Source: Prostheceraeus crozeri (lineage: Eukaryota; Platyhelminthes; Polycladida; Euryleptidae). Taken from it: a DNA stretch of 64,000 nt. How positions within the stretch are numbered: position 1 is the first letter of the stretch; each line of letters begins with the position of its first letter. The notes beneath the pieces were generated by a model. It saw only the letters and a program-made list of their open reading frames with translations, was not told the DNA's origin and made no database searches. Positions 35,365 through 45,995 of the stretch are shown in pieces. The translations under genes were made by a program, and so were the position numbers. The stretch is taken from NCBI GenBank assembly GCA_907163375.1, contig CAJQUW010016989.1, positions 1 to 64,000 of the forward strand, written 5' to 3'.

Positions 35365-36166
35365 TCAAGCTGCGTGCGGAATTATTGGATCCATACGTCC
35401 AATTTCAGTAGTGCCACCAGTATTGGCAAAGTTTCTCCATGTTCCGGGAATGACCTCGCCATTAGGATCGTCACGATCAACGAAATCAGAAGGAATGTAT
35501 TGTTTTGATTCATCATCAAAACCAGATTTTTCAATTTGAAGATAATTATGCAAGGCGAAAGCTGCTTTTATAAACGCCACGCAATTTTCAATATCTGAAT
35601 TGATTGGATGGCTGAAAAGTCTCCAACGTGCAGTTAATACTCCGAAGCTATTTTCTATCATTCTGCGTGCTCGTGAAAGCCGATAGTTGAAGATTTTTTC
35701 TCGGTAGAATGTAGAGCTTTCTCGTGATGTAGAAGCCCTTCGTCCACGGTATGGATAAGGCCGCATCAGAAAGGAATTCAGCGGAAAGGCTTCATCCCCC
35801 ACTATTACATATGGTAACTCTGCGTCACTTCCGCGTACCGGTACCTTTTCATCTGGAGGAATATTGAGAAGATTGTTCTCCAACGATGGCAGGAGGTCAG
35901 ATCCCGCAAAAACACCAGCGTCTCCTTCCCTGTCAGCACTTCCAACACTGACGTATGTGAAAACGTAGTTCGAGTCACACATTGTTAAACAGCTAATTAG
36001 CTGAATCTATGTTTATAGTTGAAGAATTCCGATCCTGATGATCCTGGGCATATGATGTGAAAATGCTTCCCGTCAATGGCACCCAGAGCGTTAGGAAAAT
36101 TCCAACGGTTGCCAGAAACCACGACCGATTGTCTTCCGTTCTTTCTTTGTCCTCGGACAGGTCAGA
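35365..36166 (-). pseudogene. Harbinger DDE nuclease, C-terminal part
   Basis: Seen on the minus strand: just left of the P element, [17 protein letters not shown] leads to [14 protein letters not shown] (first Asp) after a one-base shift near 36105. Then come [13 protein letters not shown] and, after a further break near 35985, CDSNYVFTYVSVGS, GDEAFPLNSFLMRPYP (second Asp) and RRMIENSFGVLTARWRLF (catalytic Glu). The tail runs to a stop at 35365. All three acidic residues are present. Together with the part at 39947-40376, this is one gene interrupted by the P element. Confidence 0.88.
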
Positions 36167-36167
36167 T

Positions 36168-39100
36168 CATTGATGTAGAAAGGGGAAGATAACGCAGTCT
36201 CGCGAGAAAGTGAAGCTAGCGGTTGACACTGGCGATCGTGTAATAGTGGCAGAAAGTGAACTGGCGTTAGCTTCCCTAAATCAGACAGTCTCAAATGCGC
36301 ATCTAAGCATTGTCTATATGTATTTCTGTACTTATCATTGAAGTACATAAGAAAATTCCCTTCACTTCGCTATCTTATATAGACCCATAGCAAATGTTAT
36401 CTGAAACATACACTCGTACATACAGCGGATAGGCTGAAATATTGTTAAAACATCACTGTCACAATCCTCGAAAAAGGATTAATTTATTGGAAGTTTGGCG
36501 CGAAGGATGGCTCATATTCAAAATACTTCTCTGGAAATACATTTGTCCATATCTAAGAAGGCGAACACTCACGTAGTAATTCGCAATCTTGCGCATTAAC
36601 TTTGAAACATGGTCATTTTCAAATCCAAGCTCAAAATCACAAGCATGTGACAAAAATAGCAATGGAAATGCTTTACTCCTAGGAAAAGATTTCATGACAA
36701 GATATTCTATTTTTAAATCAACATACTTTGTAGTTGGCAGTTTTGAGCCATCATACTTTGGCAAAAAGCAACGAAAGGCCTTTTCACAGGCTTTTACAAC
36801 AAGATAAACACCAACGGATGGGATTTTCAGGCCTCCAACGTTTTTCTGCAATAAAAATTTTGCACATGGCAGTACCTGAGACAAAGGATCTCCCTCCTGA
36901 TGGAAAAGTGATGCACGACAATCATCACAATCAATCTTCGACTCAAGAGTCCTGGAAATGAATCCGGATACGTAATATAGAACATTATCACGCCAATCAA
37001 CATCGTTAAAAACATTGCTGTATGAAAAAAAATTGTAAAGATGATCCGAAAGAGCACCACAACTATTTCGAAATTCTTCCGTCTGAGTTATTTTGCTGAG
37101 ATCATCATTCTGGTTCTTCCTACTACGGCTGAAATTCAAACAGTCAATATCATTTTCAAAAGAAATGACGTTAGCGTAGGGATAGGGCTTGAGATAGTTA
37201 GTCATCAAAACAGTGCGAATAGCATACATAAAATGTTTGACGGAAGGATTAGTGTTCCATCCACCGTGTCGGCGAATTTTGCTGAAAAATAACTCCAGAT
37301 GATCCTGCGATACTTTATAAAGTAAGAAAATATTTGTATTCACACTCAGTCAATACATGGTCAGCAAGCCTTTCTACAGAAGAAATGGTGATGAGGAAGC
37401 CCGATACGAAACATTTTCGTGGTGTATCACTGATAATTTTTCCGTCAACAGTTTTTAGCGACTGCAAATACGATCGAGCGACCGAGAAAAAGTTTCTCCA
37501 AACCTCTGCATTTTCCAGGCGTAATGGTGCCTTCAAGGCAAAACCAAAAGGGTTTCTGGAATTGAGGACATCAAACAAATCATTAATTATGCGAATATAT
37601 AACTTCGTAGTCGCTTTACTGCCTGAAAACTGAGGAAGACCAATATCATCTAAAAAGTCAATAGCATCGGCAACACTTTTGCTCAATGTTTGAGCAGCTA
37701 ACCTCACTTTCATAATCGCACGTTTATAATGTATGTGCATTTTACCCAATTTGTTGGCTAATACCAAGGAATCGGTTTGTTGCAACTGATGAAGCCGCTC
37801 AATGTAAATCCATTTTATGGTCTCGGTCTGCCCAGCTTCATTAGTTCGAGTCAAAATAGCATAATCATGCAGCAGATTGCGACCAAGTTTCAAAAGATGG
37901 CAAGCATCAACGATCCAATAAACTTTATCACTGTTCACAAAAAATGAGTGATCGGTGGTATTGGTCGCCATGTTGGCGCCAAGACATTGTCCAGCTTTGA
38001 AATTGGCAGCAAGACCATCAGATACCACAGCTTTGACATGAATACCAAATTCGTAAGCTCTATGGATTGACATGATCAGTGAAAAAATATGCCACTGGGA
38101 TTTTCCATCTCCCTCGGAGACCAACAAGTTGCAAAACCAGTGCACTAGTCGCAGTAGTTTCGGGAATCGGCCCACCACCATAATCCTCGCCGCCAATAAA
38201 CATCCCTCTGTAATGAGGAATTACGCTAATGCATAATATCTAGTTTAATCATTATGTCCTTGAATAGAGGTATTAACAGCATTTACTTTTTGTATGCCTA
38301 TATTATGAAATTGATTGACACGATCAAATAAGAGTACGGATAGTGCGTATACATGATCAATAATTTAATAAAAAATGCTTATTATAGGAAAAGTAAGATT
38401 AAATTCATATATGCTGCGATGCACTCGATAGATACAATACTTATTTTCGATTATATATTTACAAAAGTTTCATATGCTACTTACCGTGAAGAATCCCACT
38501 CACACAATTTCCGTATACTCATTTCATCCGCTATGAGAGAACATTCCCGCATTCTTGGGTCAAGTTCGATAGCTTTCGACAAATAGTGAAAAACATTTTC
38601 CAGTATCCCAGGGCTACAGTCAACATTTGAAGCCCATGCTCGAATTGTTGATGGGTGTGGTAAGTGAAGAACGGATCTGACCAGTTTGTATGCTTTGGGA
38701 CTGTAATAATGTAGGGAAATAGCAAATTTGGCTACGTCATTACATTAACGATAACCACAGGGATGTCTTTGGGAATTTTTGAATTCTTCCTCAAACAATT
38801 TCAGGCTTAATCCACTAAATGATTCTTGTAGACGAGAGTCAATCAGGTCTTTTTTCTTCAATTCAGCTATGAGGCTTTTAAAAGATGTTATACTTTTCTT
38901 TTGACGTCGAATTCTTTGGTCTTTTGCTTTTATCTTGCGTCTCAATTCGGGACATGAACAGCTAAAACATAAAATATTTTGTTAAGTATTGAGTAGTTGA
39001 TTATACGCGTCACTGCGAGATAATTTGTGTTGTAAACTATTTATCAAAGTTCGCATAACTGTGTCAACATCCTCGATTATTATCATAATTACTATTCATG

Positions 39101-39938
39101 TAACAAATTTCGAAGGGTCTCATGTAATTAATAATAATATGTACAATTCTTGTCCTACAAACTCTAATAATTTATGAAGGCAAGAAAATACCCTATTATT
39201 CAACAATTTATGAAGATACGTAAAGGACATGTAAATTCATAACGTGTACTATTCAGCATAATTTATAAGGACGTGTATATTTCACTATTCTGATGAATTG
39301 AGTAAATAATTGAACACTTAAATGTTGACTTGGACTGATTGATCTTTTGATGTGGATGTGAAGCTTTCGTCGAAAGAAAGTGGGGTCACAATTTCACAGA
39401 TGTCCCGTTTCATGGGCGATTTACGTCGTTTAGGGCGAGAGGAACCATCCATATAAACAGGATAACCGGGAAACAGAGAGGGAACAGCATCCTTTCTAAG
39501 CACTCGATGTTTCAAAGGTTCGACGACATCTTTCCCATCTCTTCTGTAGATCGTATCACCAGTTTTATAATCCGAGTCTGAGAAATGGACGGAGCAAACG
39601 AAACTCAAACCTTTCTTAGGTTGAAAATTTTTTCGTCGGATCGCGATAGTCCATTGCAGTGTTCTCTCTGGATTTGACAGAGGGAAAGCATGGAAGGATA
39701 GATGAGTTCCTTTTGTTGCTCTATTCGAGCACAAAGGTACGCAACAACTCTTTACCATAATCAAAATCGACTGAGAGGCAAGAATGCACTTTGCCATTAT
39801 ATAAGAATAACACGTGTGATGTGCTATCAGTTCTATCTTTCTGCCACTACAACACATGCCGTTCGTGAGTCACCTGGCTTCATTTCAGATACACGTGGAG
39901 ATAGCAGACCGCGCAATCTTCCCCTTTCTATATCAATG
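36168..39938 (-). mobile_element. P element (P/THAP9 superfamily), nearly whole
   Basis: The left terminus is CATTGATGTAGAAAGGGGAA and the right terminus, reverse-complemented, is CATTGATATAGAAAGGGGAA. The similarity continues to about 33 bp (GA...CGC.GTCT). An exact 8-bp target duplication, ggtcagat, sits at 36160-36167 and 39939-39946. Length is 3771 bp. One spliced minus-strand gene fills it. It sits inside the Harbinger nuclease coding sequence. Confidence 0.93.
36459..39758 (-). pseudogene. P-element/THAP9-type transposase, about three breaks
   Basis: Seen, minus strand. Exon 1 (39758 to about 39318) holds a THAP zinc finger: CCVPLC, then FHAFPLSNPERTLQW, VCSVHFSDSDY and AVPSLF. Exon 2 (about 38960 to 38485; acceptor GTTTTAG, donor TCACG/GTAAGT) holds a leucine-rich coiled coil, the stretch AISLHYYSPKAYKLVRSVLH and IADEMSIRK, with the first catalytic Asp region. 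Exon 3 (from about 38203, acceptor TTACAG) holds VLQLVGLRGRWKIPVAYFF, VKAVVSDGLAANF, WIVDACHLLKLGRNLL and YKVSQDHLELFFSKIRRHGG, then the C-terminal VSGFISRTLESKIDCDDC. Breaks: an in-frame TAA at 38745, a frame change near 38070 and an extra T near 37317. Known: THAP finger binds the ends and the DDE-like core cuts. Divergence is slight, so the insertion is relatively recent. Confidence 0.9.
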
Positions 39939-39946
39939 GGTCAGAT

Positions 39947-40376
39947 ACTCTGGTGAGAGGACCTCCCATAGTGCTTTGGCGGTTTCTCTCAAAATATTAC
40001 TTATCGTGGAGCGTCCTCGTTGGAAATGAAATGACAGGTCTTGTTGGGAGCACCCACTTGACAAATATACCAAGGTAATGGTCAATCTTTCATCTGGACA
40101 GACAGGCTCTCGAAAGGATGACTTTTTGATTTGCTGAGTTACCAGAGATAGAAGATGACTGTATCTATCCCTAGACATGCGAAAATACTTGAAGAAGATC
40201 TCTTCATCGTTGTCGCGAATATGAGGAATAAACTTGCAGAATTCACTGCAATCAAGTCGACGTTGAAAAGCTGGACGAATCCACCAGCGTCTTCTTCTTC
40301 TCAACTTGCTATGAATCGCGTAGATGTGATGCAGTGCGATGAGAACTTTCAGTGTGTCTTCACGTTCTACAATCAT
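39947..40376 (-). pseudogene. Harbinger DDE nuclease, N-terminal part
   Basis: Seen: 40376 opens with MIVEREDTLKVLIALHHIYA, then RRRRRWWIRPAFQRR, FFKYFRMSRDRYSHLLSLV, CPDERLTITLVYLSSG and a helix-turn-helix QQDLSFHFQRGRSTISNIL. This is the classical N-terminal half of Harbinger nucleases (Arg/Trp-rich start, Phe-Arg-Met-Ser box, HTH). The frame is open to VLSPEYLT, where the P element's target duplication interrupts it. The gene continues at 36166 on the other side. Confidence 0.9.
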
Positions 40377-40487
40377 GACGAACTGGAAAGTGACGCGAAA
40401 GCAAAATCCATACGTGTTATACAGAGTATTGTGAATCGCTTAAGTTGCTCTGGATTTTGAAATCGATACGATGCCAAGACTGGGAGC

Positions 40488-40544
40488 CCTGTAAAACAGA
40501 ACCGGCGTTCTGTAATACAGAACATCTACTTCTGTGTAAACAGA
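40488..40544. promoter_or_regulatory. Three palindromes at the right Harbinger end
   Basis: CCTGTAAAACAGAA (40488), TTCTGTAATACAGAA (40508) and TTCTGTGTAAACAGA (40530), spaced 20 and 22 bases, mirror the triplet at the left end. Confidence 0.7.
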
Positions 40545-40563
40545 TAGATGTGAACCGACCTTT

Positions 40564-41927
40564 ATATTGGACCCGAACTCGGATTCGGTCAAGCAACATA
40601 CAGCACGAGCTATAGCTGTTTCGACCAACTCTTGTTCAGCAACCAATTTCGGTTAGAATTCAACATCACCAGCTTATTAAAAGATTGCTTTCAAATAATC
40701 AAATTCAAATTCTTAACTTTATTAAAAGATTATCTTATTATAAGAGACTATGAATTGGAGTAACCTTTGGCCAGTCGAAGAGAACCAATTCGAATTTTTC
40801 TCGAATCACAGTTTCAAATCGAATCGAATCTCGAATCAGCAGCCGATTCGCGAATCGAATTGGATCTCGAATCTTTGCACGTCCCTCATGCCACGCTATG
40901 TAAAGATCCATATATCTGCACTATACTAATGCGTGGAATATGTGATAGGACATGATTAATATAGTATGAAACCTCCAGCCTACAAGCTTTCTGTACGTGG
41001 CAACATAGGGTTTGAATACGCTTAGTTGTTGATGTTTTTTCAACAAACTATTAACATCTCAGTGTGAGTTGCCCACATTGAAATGCCGCACACGGAAATT
41101 ATAGCCTATATGCCGTGCAATACAATTTTAAAAAATAGCATTCCTAATCATTTTAAAAAGTCTCAGATAAACGAATAAGCCATGTTCGTTTAGCTGAGCA
41201 GTGAACAAGTAGTATGTGGAGCTGGACATTTTTCCGGCTCCTACTCTGGGTTTCAAAAAATTAGTTCTCCAAATCTTAGCGTGTCATTTTTTATCATTCT
41301 GCATCCCCCTCAAATGTCACCTTCAACGACATTTCAATGAAATTATTGAGCTCATATTTGCTATTGTACGTGAAAGAAAGATCATACAGATTAAAACAGT
41401 CCTCTTTGAAATGACTTAATGCCAGCCAATAAGCAATCGACACATTTTACATTTCCGCTGCAAAACTCTGCGCAGGATTCCTGCGATAGGCCTACTTGTA
41501 GCAACCAGAAGATAAGATTTATAGCCTACTGAAGATACACAATAGTCGAAATTGCAAGATTACATCGACATTCGCGGGATAAGAGCATACACTTTTAGCC
41601 CATTAGATCCCGAATACAAAAGACGATGAAATTTCAATGATTTTTTGGAAGAAAGGAGTCATTAGACTAAATAAACAGTTTTTCTTCAAACTTTGAATAT
41701 GATAATTACATATTTGTTCCACTCTCTTAAGCTCGTAATACTGTTGAAACTTTCTTATGAACAATAATAACAACTTTCTAATCAATATGTATAATACATA
41801 TATTTACAACGACCACCAAAAGAGTTTCTGCTAATTAATGTGCCTTTCTTGTAGGTCTAAATTTATTCTTAGAATTTGCAAATTTCCAATATATGAGTAT
41901 ATTTTTTACGCTGAATTTATTAAATTG
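40564..41927. other. No gene seen; TCGAAT-rich patch at 40765-40885
   Basis: 40765-40885 is a simple-looking patch of CGAATC/GATTCG words ending GCACGTCCCT, like the inner part of a hAT-type terminus whose partner I did not find. The rest is AT-rich and non-coding. Confidence 0.35.
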
Positions 41928-41929
41928 TC

Positions 41930-44900
41930 AGATGTCACCAGAGATGATTCGAGCAGAGGTATGGAAGCCGATAGAGCAATGAGAATGTAGCATCACTTTG
42001 CACTTTCGAAATTCGATCTTATTTTTTTGCAAAACTTGCAACGTGATTGTCGACCGGCTGGAACGGGTAAATGGTCGTTGCACTCTAGGGTCGTTGAAAC
42101 TTTTTCGCTCCTCCTTGGTCAATGTTCTTGACGGTCCTGATCGGCGTGATCGTTTCGGCGTCTGAGCAAGGAGTGTGCGCACGATGTTCCTGAAATCCGA
42201 ATGATATGGGTCTGCTTTTTACACGCGCGTGTGTCACATTGCAAAATCTGAACATATTATGTCATCTGAGACGCATGTACATAATTACTTTCTGAATTCG
42301 AGATGAGAAAGATTTCCTTTTAGTGCTCGGTGCAGTCTCCATCCCGCAACGACCGCCATGTTCTAAAAGTTTTCGAATAGATTCCACCACCACTTCCTGT
42401 TCCGCATTTGTGGTCTGTATTCACTCAAGAATCGATCGTGTAAATCGACTCCGCCCTTAATGAGAAAAGGTAAGTGAATAGATGACTTCTTCTTCTTCTT
42501 TGACACCCATCGGTTTGCCGCTTGGAGCGGAAGATGGTTGCAAAGCTGTTCACAGCAACTAATGGTCTGTTATCATTCCACTGGCAGACAACGACTTCGT
42601 CATCAGTGAAAGAAGAATGGTGATCTCTCTCGGTTGCTTTTTCATTTCTTGCTTTGGCACCAATGGACAATGCTCAGTACGATTTTCCATGATCGTTCCA
42701 GTACATCGTAAATTGTGCTCGGTCTTCAGCTTTCGAAAAAAGCTCGTGGAACTGAAGAAGCGGTCTATGTAAAGGGCGTGTTCCTCCTTTGAATCGAGGC
42801 ATCAAGTCAAATTCAGCTCCACTTGCACTCACAAAGGTACAAGCACTGTATTGTTCTTCTTGCCGGTATAGGCTTCAAAATTGAAAGGAAATCCACTTGA
42901 AGACGCGAGAACCCAAATCTTGAAGCCAAATTTGATTGGATTTCCTTTTATGTACAGAGTGTATCAGAAGTAACCGTCGAACGTTTTGTAAAGAAATACA
43001 AAAACTAAACGTCTATGCTTTAACCATAGAAATAAATATAGGCAGTTAAGTTAATTTCGACCACAGAAATAAATATGTTGTATGAAAGTGTTCATATAAA
43101 GCTTTTTATGCAAAGAAATCATGAAAAAGATATTTAAAGCAGATTTATTGATTTTGCACTATTCATATGGCTGACAGAAAAACTCTGCAATAGCGAATAT
43201 TCTACGTTAAGAAATTTTATGAACTGAATAATTCCAATTCTGTTTGTCGTAGCCATAGAGCCATAGAGTATTACTCTATGGTCGTAGCTATGTGGATGAA
43301 TATGACAACTCTTTTAGATAGTATGCAGTGAATGACATTGTGAAAAAGTTTGAGGCTACTGGCAGTGTTCTTGACATGCCCAAAAGTGGCCGTTCACCAC
43401 AGATAAACAATGAGGAAAACCGACAGCTGGTACATGAAGTGTTATGTTAACACAACAGTCATGCAATTCATTGCGTCGTATCTCAAGAGAACTCGACATA
43501 TCATTTGCTTCTGTGCAGCGTGTCATAAAAAACTATGATTAAAAGTCTCTGGCGACCGAGGTTGGTTTAGAAATTAAATGAAGACGATTTCGACAGGAGA
43601 TTACAGTTTTGTGAAGGGTTTAATGAGCTGTTATACGACAATCTTATTGTTATTTGAACAGGTGAATCCATCTTCACAATGAACGGACAATTCAATCGTG
43701 TGTCAATTGTCAATTGACAAATCAATCAATTGTGTGTTTTACTGTGTTCACATCCAACATGAACTTTTCGAAAAATCTGTGAACAGCCCGGGGGTACACG
43801 TTTGAGTCGGCATTTGTCATACTTCCATAATTAGACCCTACTTCTTTGCAAAAAATGTTACAGGTGAGAGTTATTTAGATATGCTCAACACACATGATTT
43901 CCTCAAGTTCTACAACTTCACAGTCCAGGGGGCGACCAAATTGATATGTGGTGGCAACAGGATGGGCCCTCCACATTATGCCAAAATTGTTCGCGATCGT
44001 CTGGACGAGACGTGGTTCTGTTGAGTGGCCAACTCGTAGCCGCGATTTGTCGCCACCGACTTCTCCGTGTGGGGACTTGTGGAACTTGCATTCAAGAATC
44101 GAATTCAAAATCTGGACCACATGAAAATGTTGATTCAGCTGTGAAAATTTAACAGTGTGAGGCGCGAAAGGTGGTCATTTCGAGAACCTACGGCAGCAAT
44201 ACATTTCAATCTATAGAATTATTACAATACAATATTTTATTTATGGATTTTTATATATTTTTTAAAGTTCGACGGTTACTTCTGATACATCCTGTACATT
44301 TTACAACTGTGCTTACCGCAGTATGGCACCATTTGCTCATCCAGACTCAAGCCTCTTTCAAATACACCGGACTGAGGCAAATTTCTTTGAAAAATATCTA
44401 GAAAAGGTCGTAATTTTGCGAGTCTGTCGTTTGGGTCGAGGCATGCGTTATCGGACAAGTGAAAAAAACGTTTTATATCTTGGAATATCTTCCTGGACAT
44501 TTTTTCATATACAACTGGCACTCCCGCATCTTCGTCAGTGCTCCAATAAAGTCTTTCATTTGGCAGAGTATTGTGGCCACTTAGAAGAAGAATTCCTAAG
44601 AAAGTTAACATCTCTGTTTTTGAAACGGTAAAATGATGATCACCTTTTCGAAAGCCGTACTTATTGGTCTCATCGACACAAAGATCTCGCAACTTGTTAT
44701 CAAAAACAATTTGTAGCCTACAGATTGATGGGATCTAGTGTAGAAATATGCTTCTTTAAGACAGGGAGGTTCAGAGACTTGTACTGGTGAAATCCTGCTT
44801 TTATTCAGACTTTCACCTTCTTTCCAATTGGTGCTCGCCGATTTTCGGAAGGTTGGCCTGCGGAATCCGAAGATTGCGGCATTTCTTCACAGGCATGGTG

Positions 44901-45110
44901 AATCTCGAAAAATCCGGGAACATCTCGAACTTCGACATATCCGAGAGAATCGTCATTGATGTCTTCCTCATCGGTCACACAGTTAACATTTTCAGGTGGC
45001 AATAGAACGATATCGACATCATCTGAATCTGCATCCAAATCGGCAGAAGTAATTTCGGCTGCTGCTTCCACAGAGAAAAATTTCGGCATCTGAAAATGAT
45101 AATAAACCAA
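41930..45110 (-). pseudogene. piggyBac transposase gene split by a mariner
   Basis: Seen, minus strand. The N-terminal acidic region (45089 to 44805) starts MPKFFSVEAA. After a frame change come DETNKYGFRKGDHHF, MLTFLGILLLSGHNTLP, MSRKIFQDIKRFFHLSDN, KLRPFLDIFQ and GLSLDEQMVPYCGKHSCKMY (first catalytic Asp). The mariner interrupts at TA. The gene resumes at 42952 with IKGNPIKFGFKIWVLASSSG, then LYIDRFFSSTSFFRKL (second Asp), TGTIMENRTEHCPL and VVVCQWNDNRPL (third Asp region). It ends in a decayed Cys-bearing tail near 41950-42050. Several frame changes make it non-functional. Known: piggyBac uses a DDD core and TTAA targets. I could not locate its terminal repeats. Confidence 0.85.
42955..44294 (+). 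mobile_element. Mariner-type element inside piggyBac, decayed
   Basis: The left end is CAGAGTGTATCAGAAGTAAC and the right end, reverse-complemented, is CAGGATGTATCAGAAGTAAC; both continue CGTCGAAC (26 of 28 matching). TA flanks both sides (42953-42954, 44295-44296). Removing it restores a continuous piggyBac reading frame across the site. The plus-strand transposase is heavily broken. Recognisable are an HTH remnant (ELDISFASVQRVIKN near 43500), MNGQFNRVSI near 43680, QQDGP followed by HYAKIVRDRLDE near 43950, and SVWGLVELAFKNRIQNL near 44070. Confidence 0.85.
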
Positions 45111-45993
45111 TGGATAACACTGTGGACTTTCTAAAATTCAAATAATCTGCAGCTTATAGGGCATACTCGTGTTACAGCTAGGCCTACACATTACATGGAA
45201 AATAAAACATGAGTCCCAGAAGAAGGCCAAAACTATGCATAACGGACCGATAACAGGTTTTGCATAGTGACATTCCGGTTCGGCTTAAGCCTTTTGGTTG
45301 TCATGCAATATCCTTCACAAACGCATACAGTTTGTTGCTAAAGATAGTACAACTATTGAAATGATTCAAGTAACCAGACATTCTTTTACGGCACAAATAA
45401 TATTGCGTTTGCGATTATTTTCCAACATAAGTGTCAATAGCATGTGGCTTTCACGACAGCCCTACTTTCCACATTGTAGCAGGCTCAAGCCCTGCATTTT
45501 TTTCAAAACAAAGATTTTCGTCAAGGAAAAAATAAAGTAACCATAGATGAATTACTTTGCATAAATACCATCACAATGAGAACAGGGTTTTTCGACACTA
45601 TTGATTCTATAGTTGGGCCCTACAATAAGATAGATCAGATATTGTCTCTATATCAACAGCACAGGCAGGTAAGCCACTAGTCAGAAGATCCCAATGGTCC
45701 ACTATATTGTCTTACTTACTTCAACATATACACATAAGATATCATTTCATGAAGCTGATTGGCAATATCTAATAAACTACCTTATGAAAAGTAAACGATA
45801 TAAGAAAAAATACTCACGGCTCGTTGAATGTCAAATGATATACAATTGAACAATGAATCGAAAATTTACCGGAATTCGAAAATTACTGTTTGCGCTTGCA
45901 ATGAAATAAACATACGGATAATTCAAAGTGTATATAAAATATGTTTTATGAAACGTTCAAAGTGCTGTAGTAACGCAGTTAAAGAATGTAATA
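45111..45993. other. No gene seen
   Basis: Non-coding sequence between the piggyBac gene and the next mariner. It probably includes the 5' end of the piggyBac element, whose terminus I could not identify. Confidence 0.35.
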
Positions 45994-45995
45994 TA

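Larger units (their letters stand above)
33543..40560. mobile_element. PIF/Harbinger element interrupted by a P element
   Basis: The left end is GGCCGGTTCACATC after TTA. The right end, reverse-complemented, is GGTCGGTTCACATC, followed by TTTA, so the 3-bp target is TTA with one base of uncertainty. The two genes of the superfamily are convergent: a MADF/Myb-type accessory protein on plus and a DDE nuclease on minus. Without the P element the length is about 3.24 kb, usual for Harbinger. The 800 bases between the genes (34557-35364) hold nothing recognisable. Confidence 0.88.

Noticed and set aside
34041-37300. Open frames on the strand opposite the Harbinger and P-element genes
   Set aside because: They are mirror images of the real coding frames and carry no domains of their own.
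40765-40885. TCGAAT-rich patch as a complete hAT
   Set aside because: Only one possible end (GCACGTCCCT side) is visible and no partner or target duplication was found.
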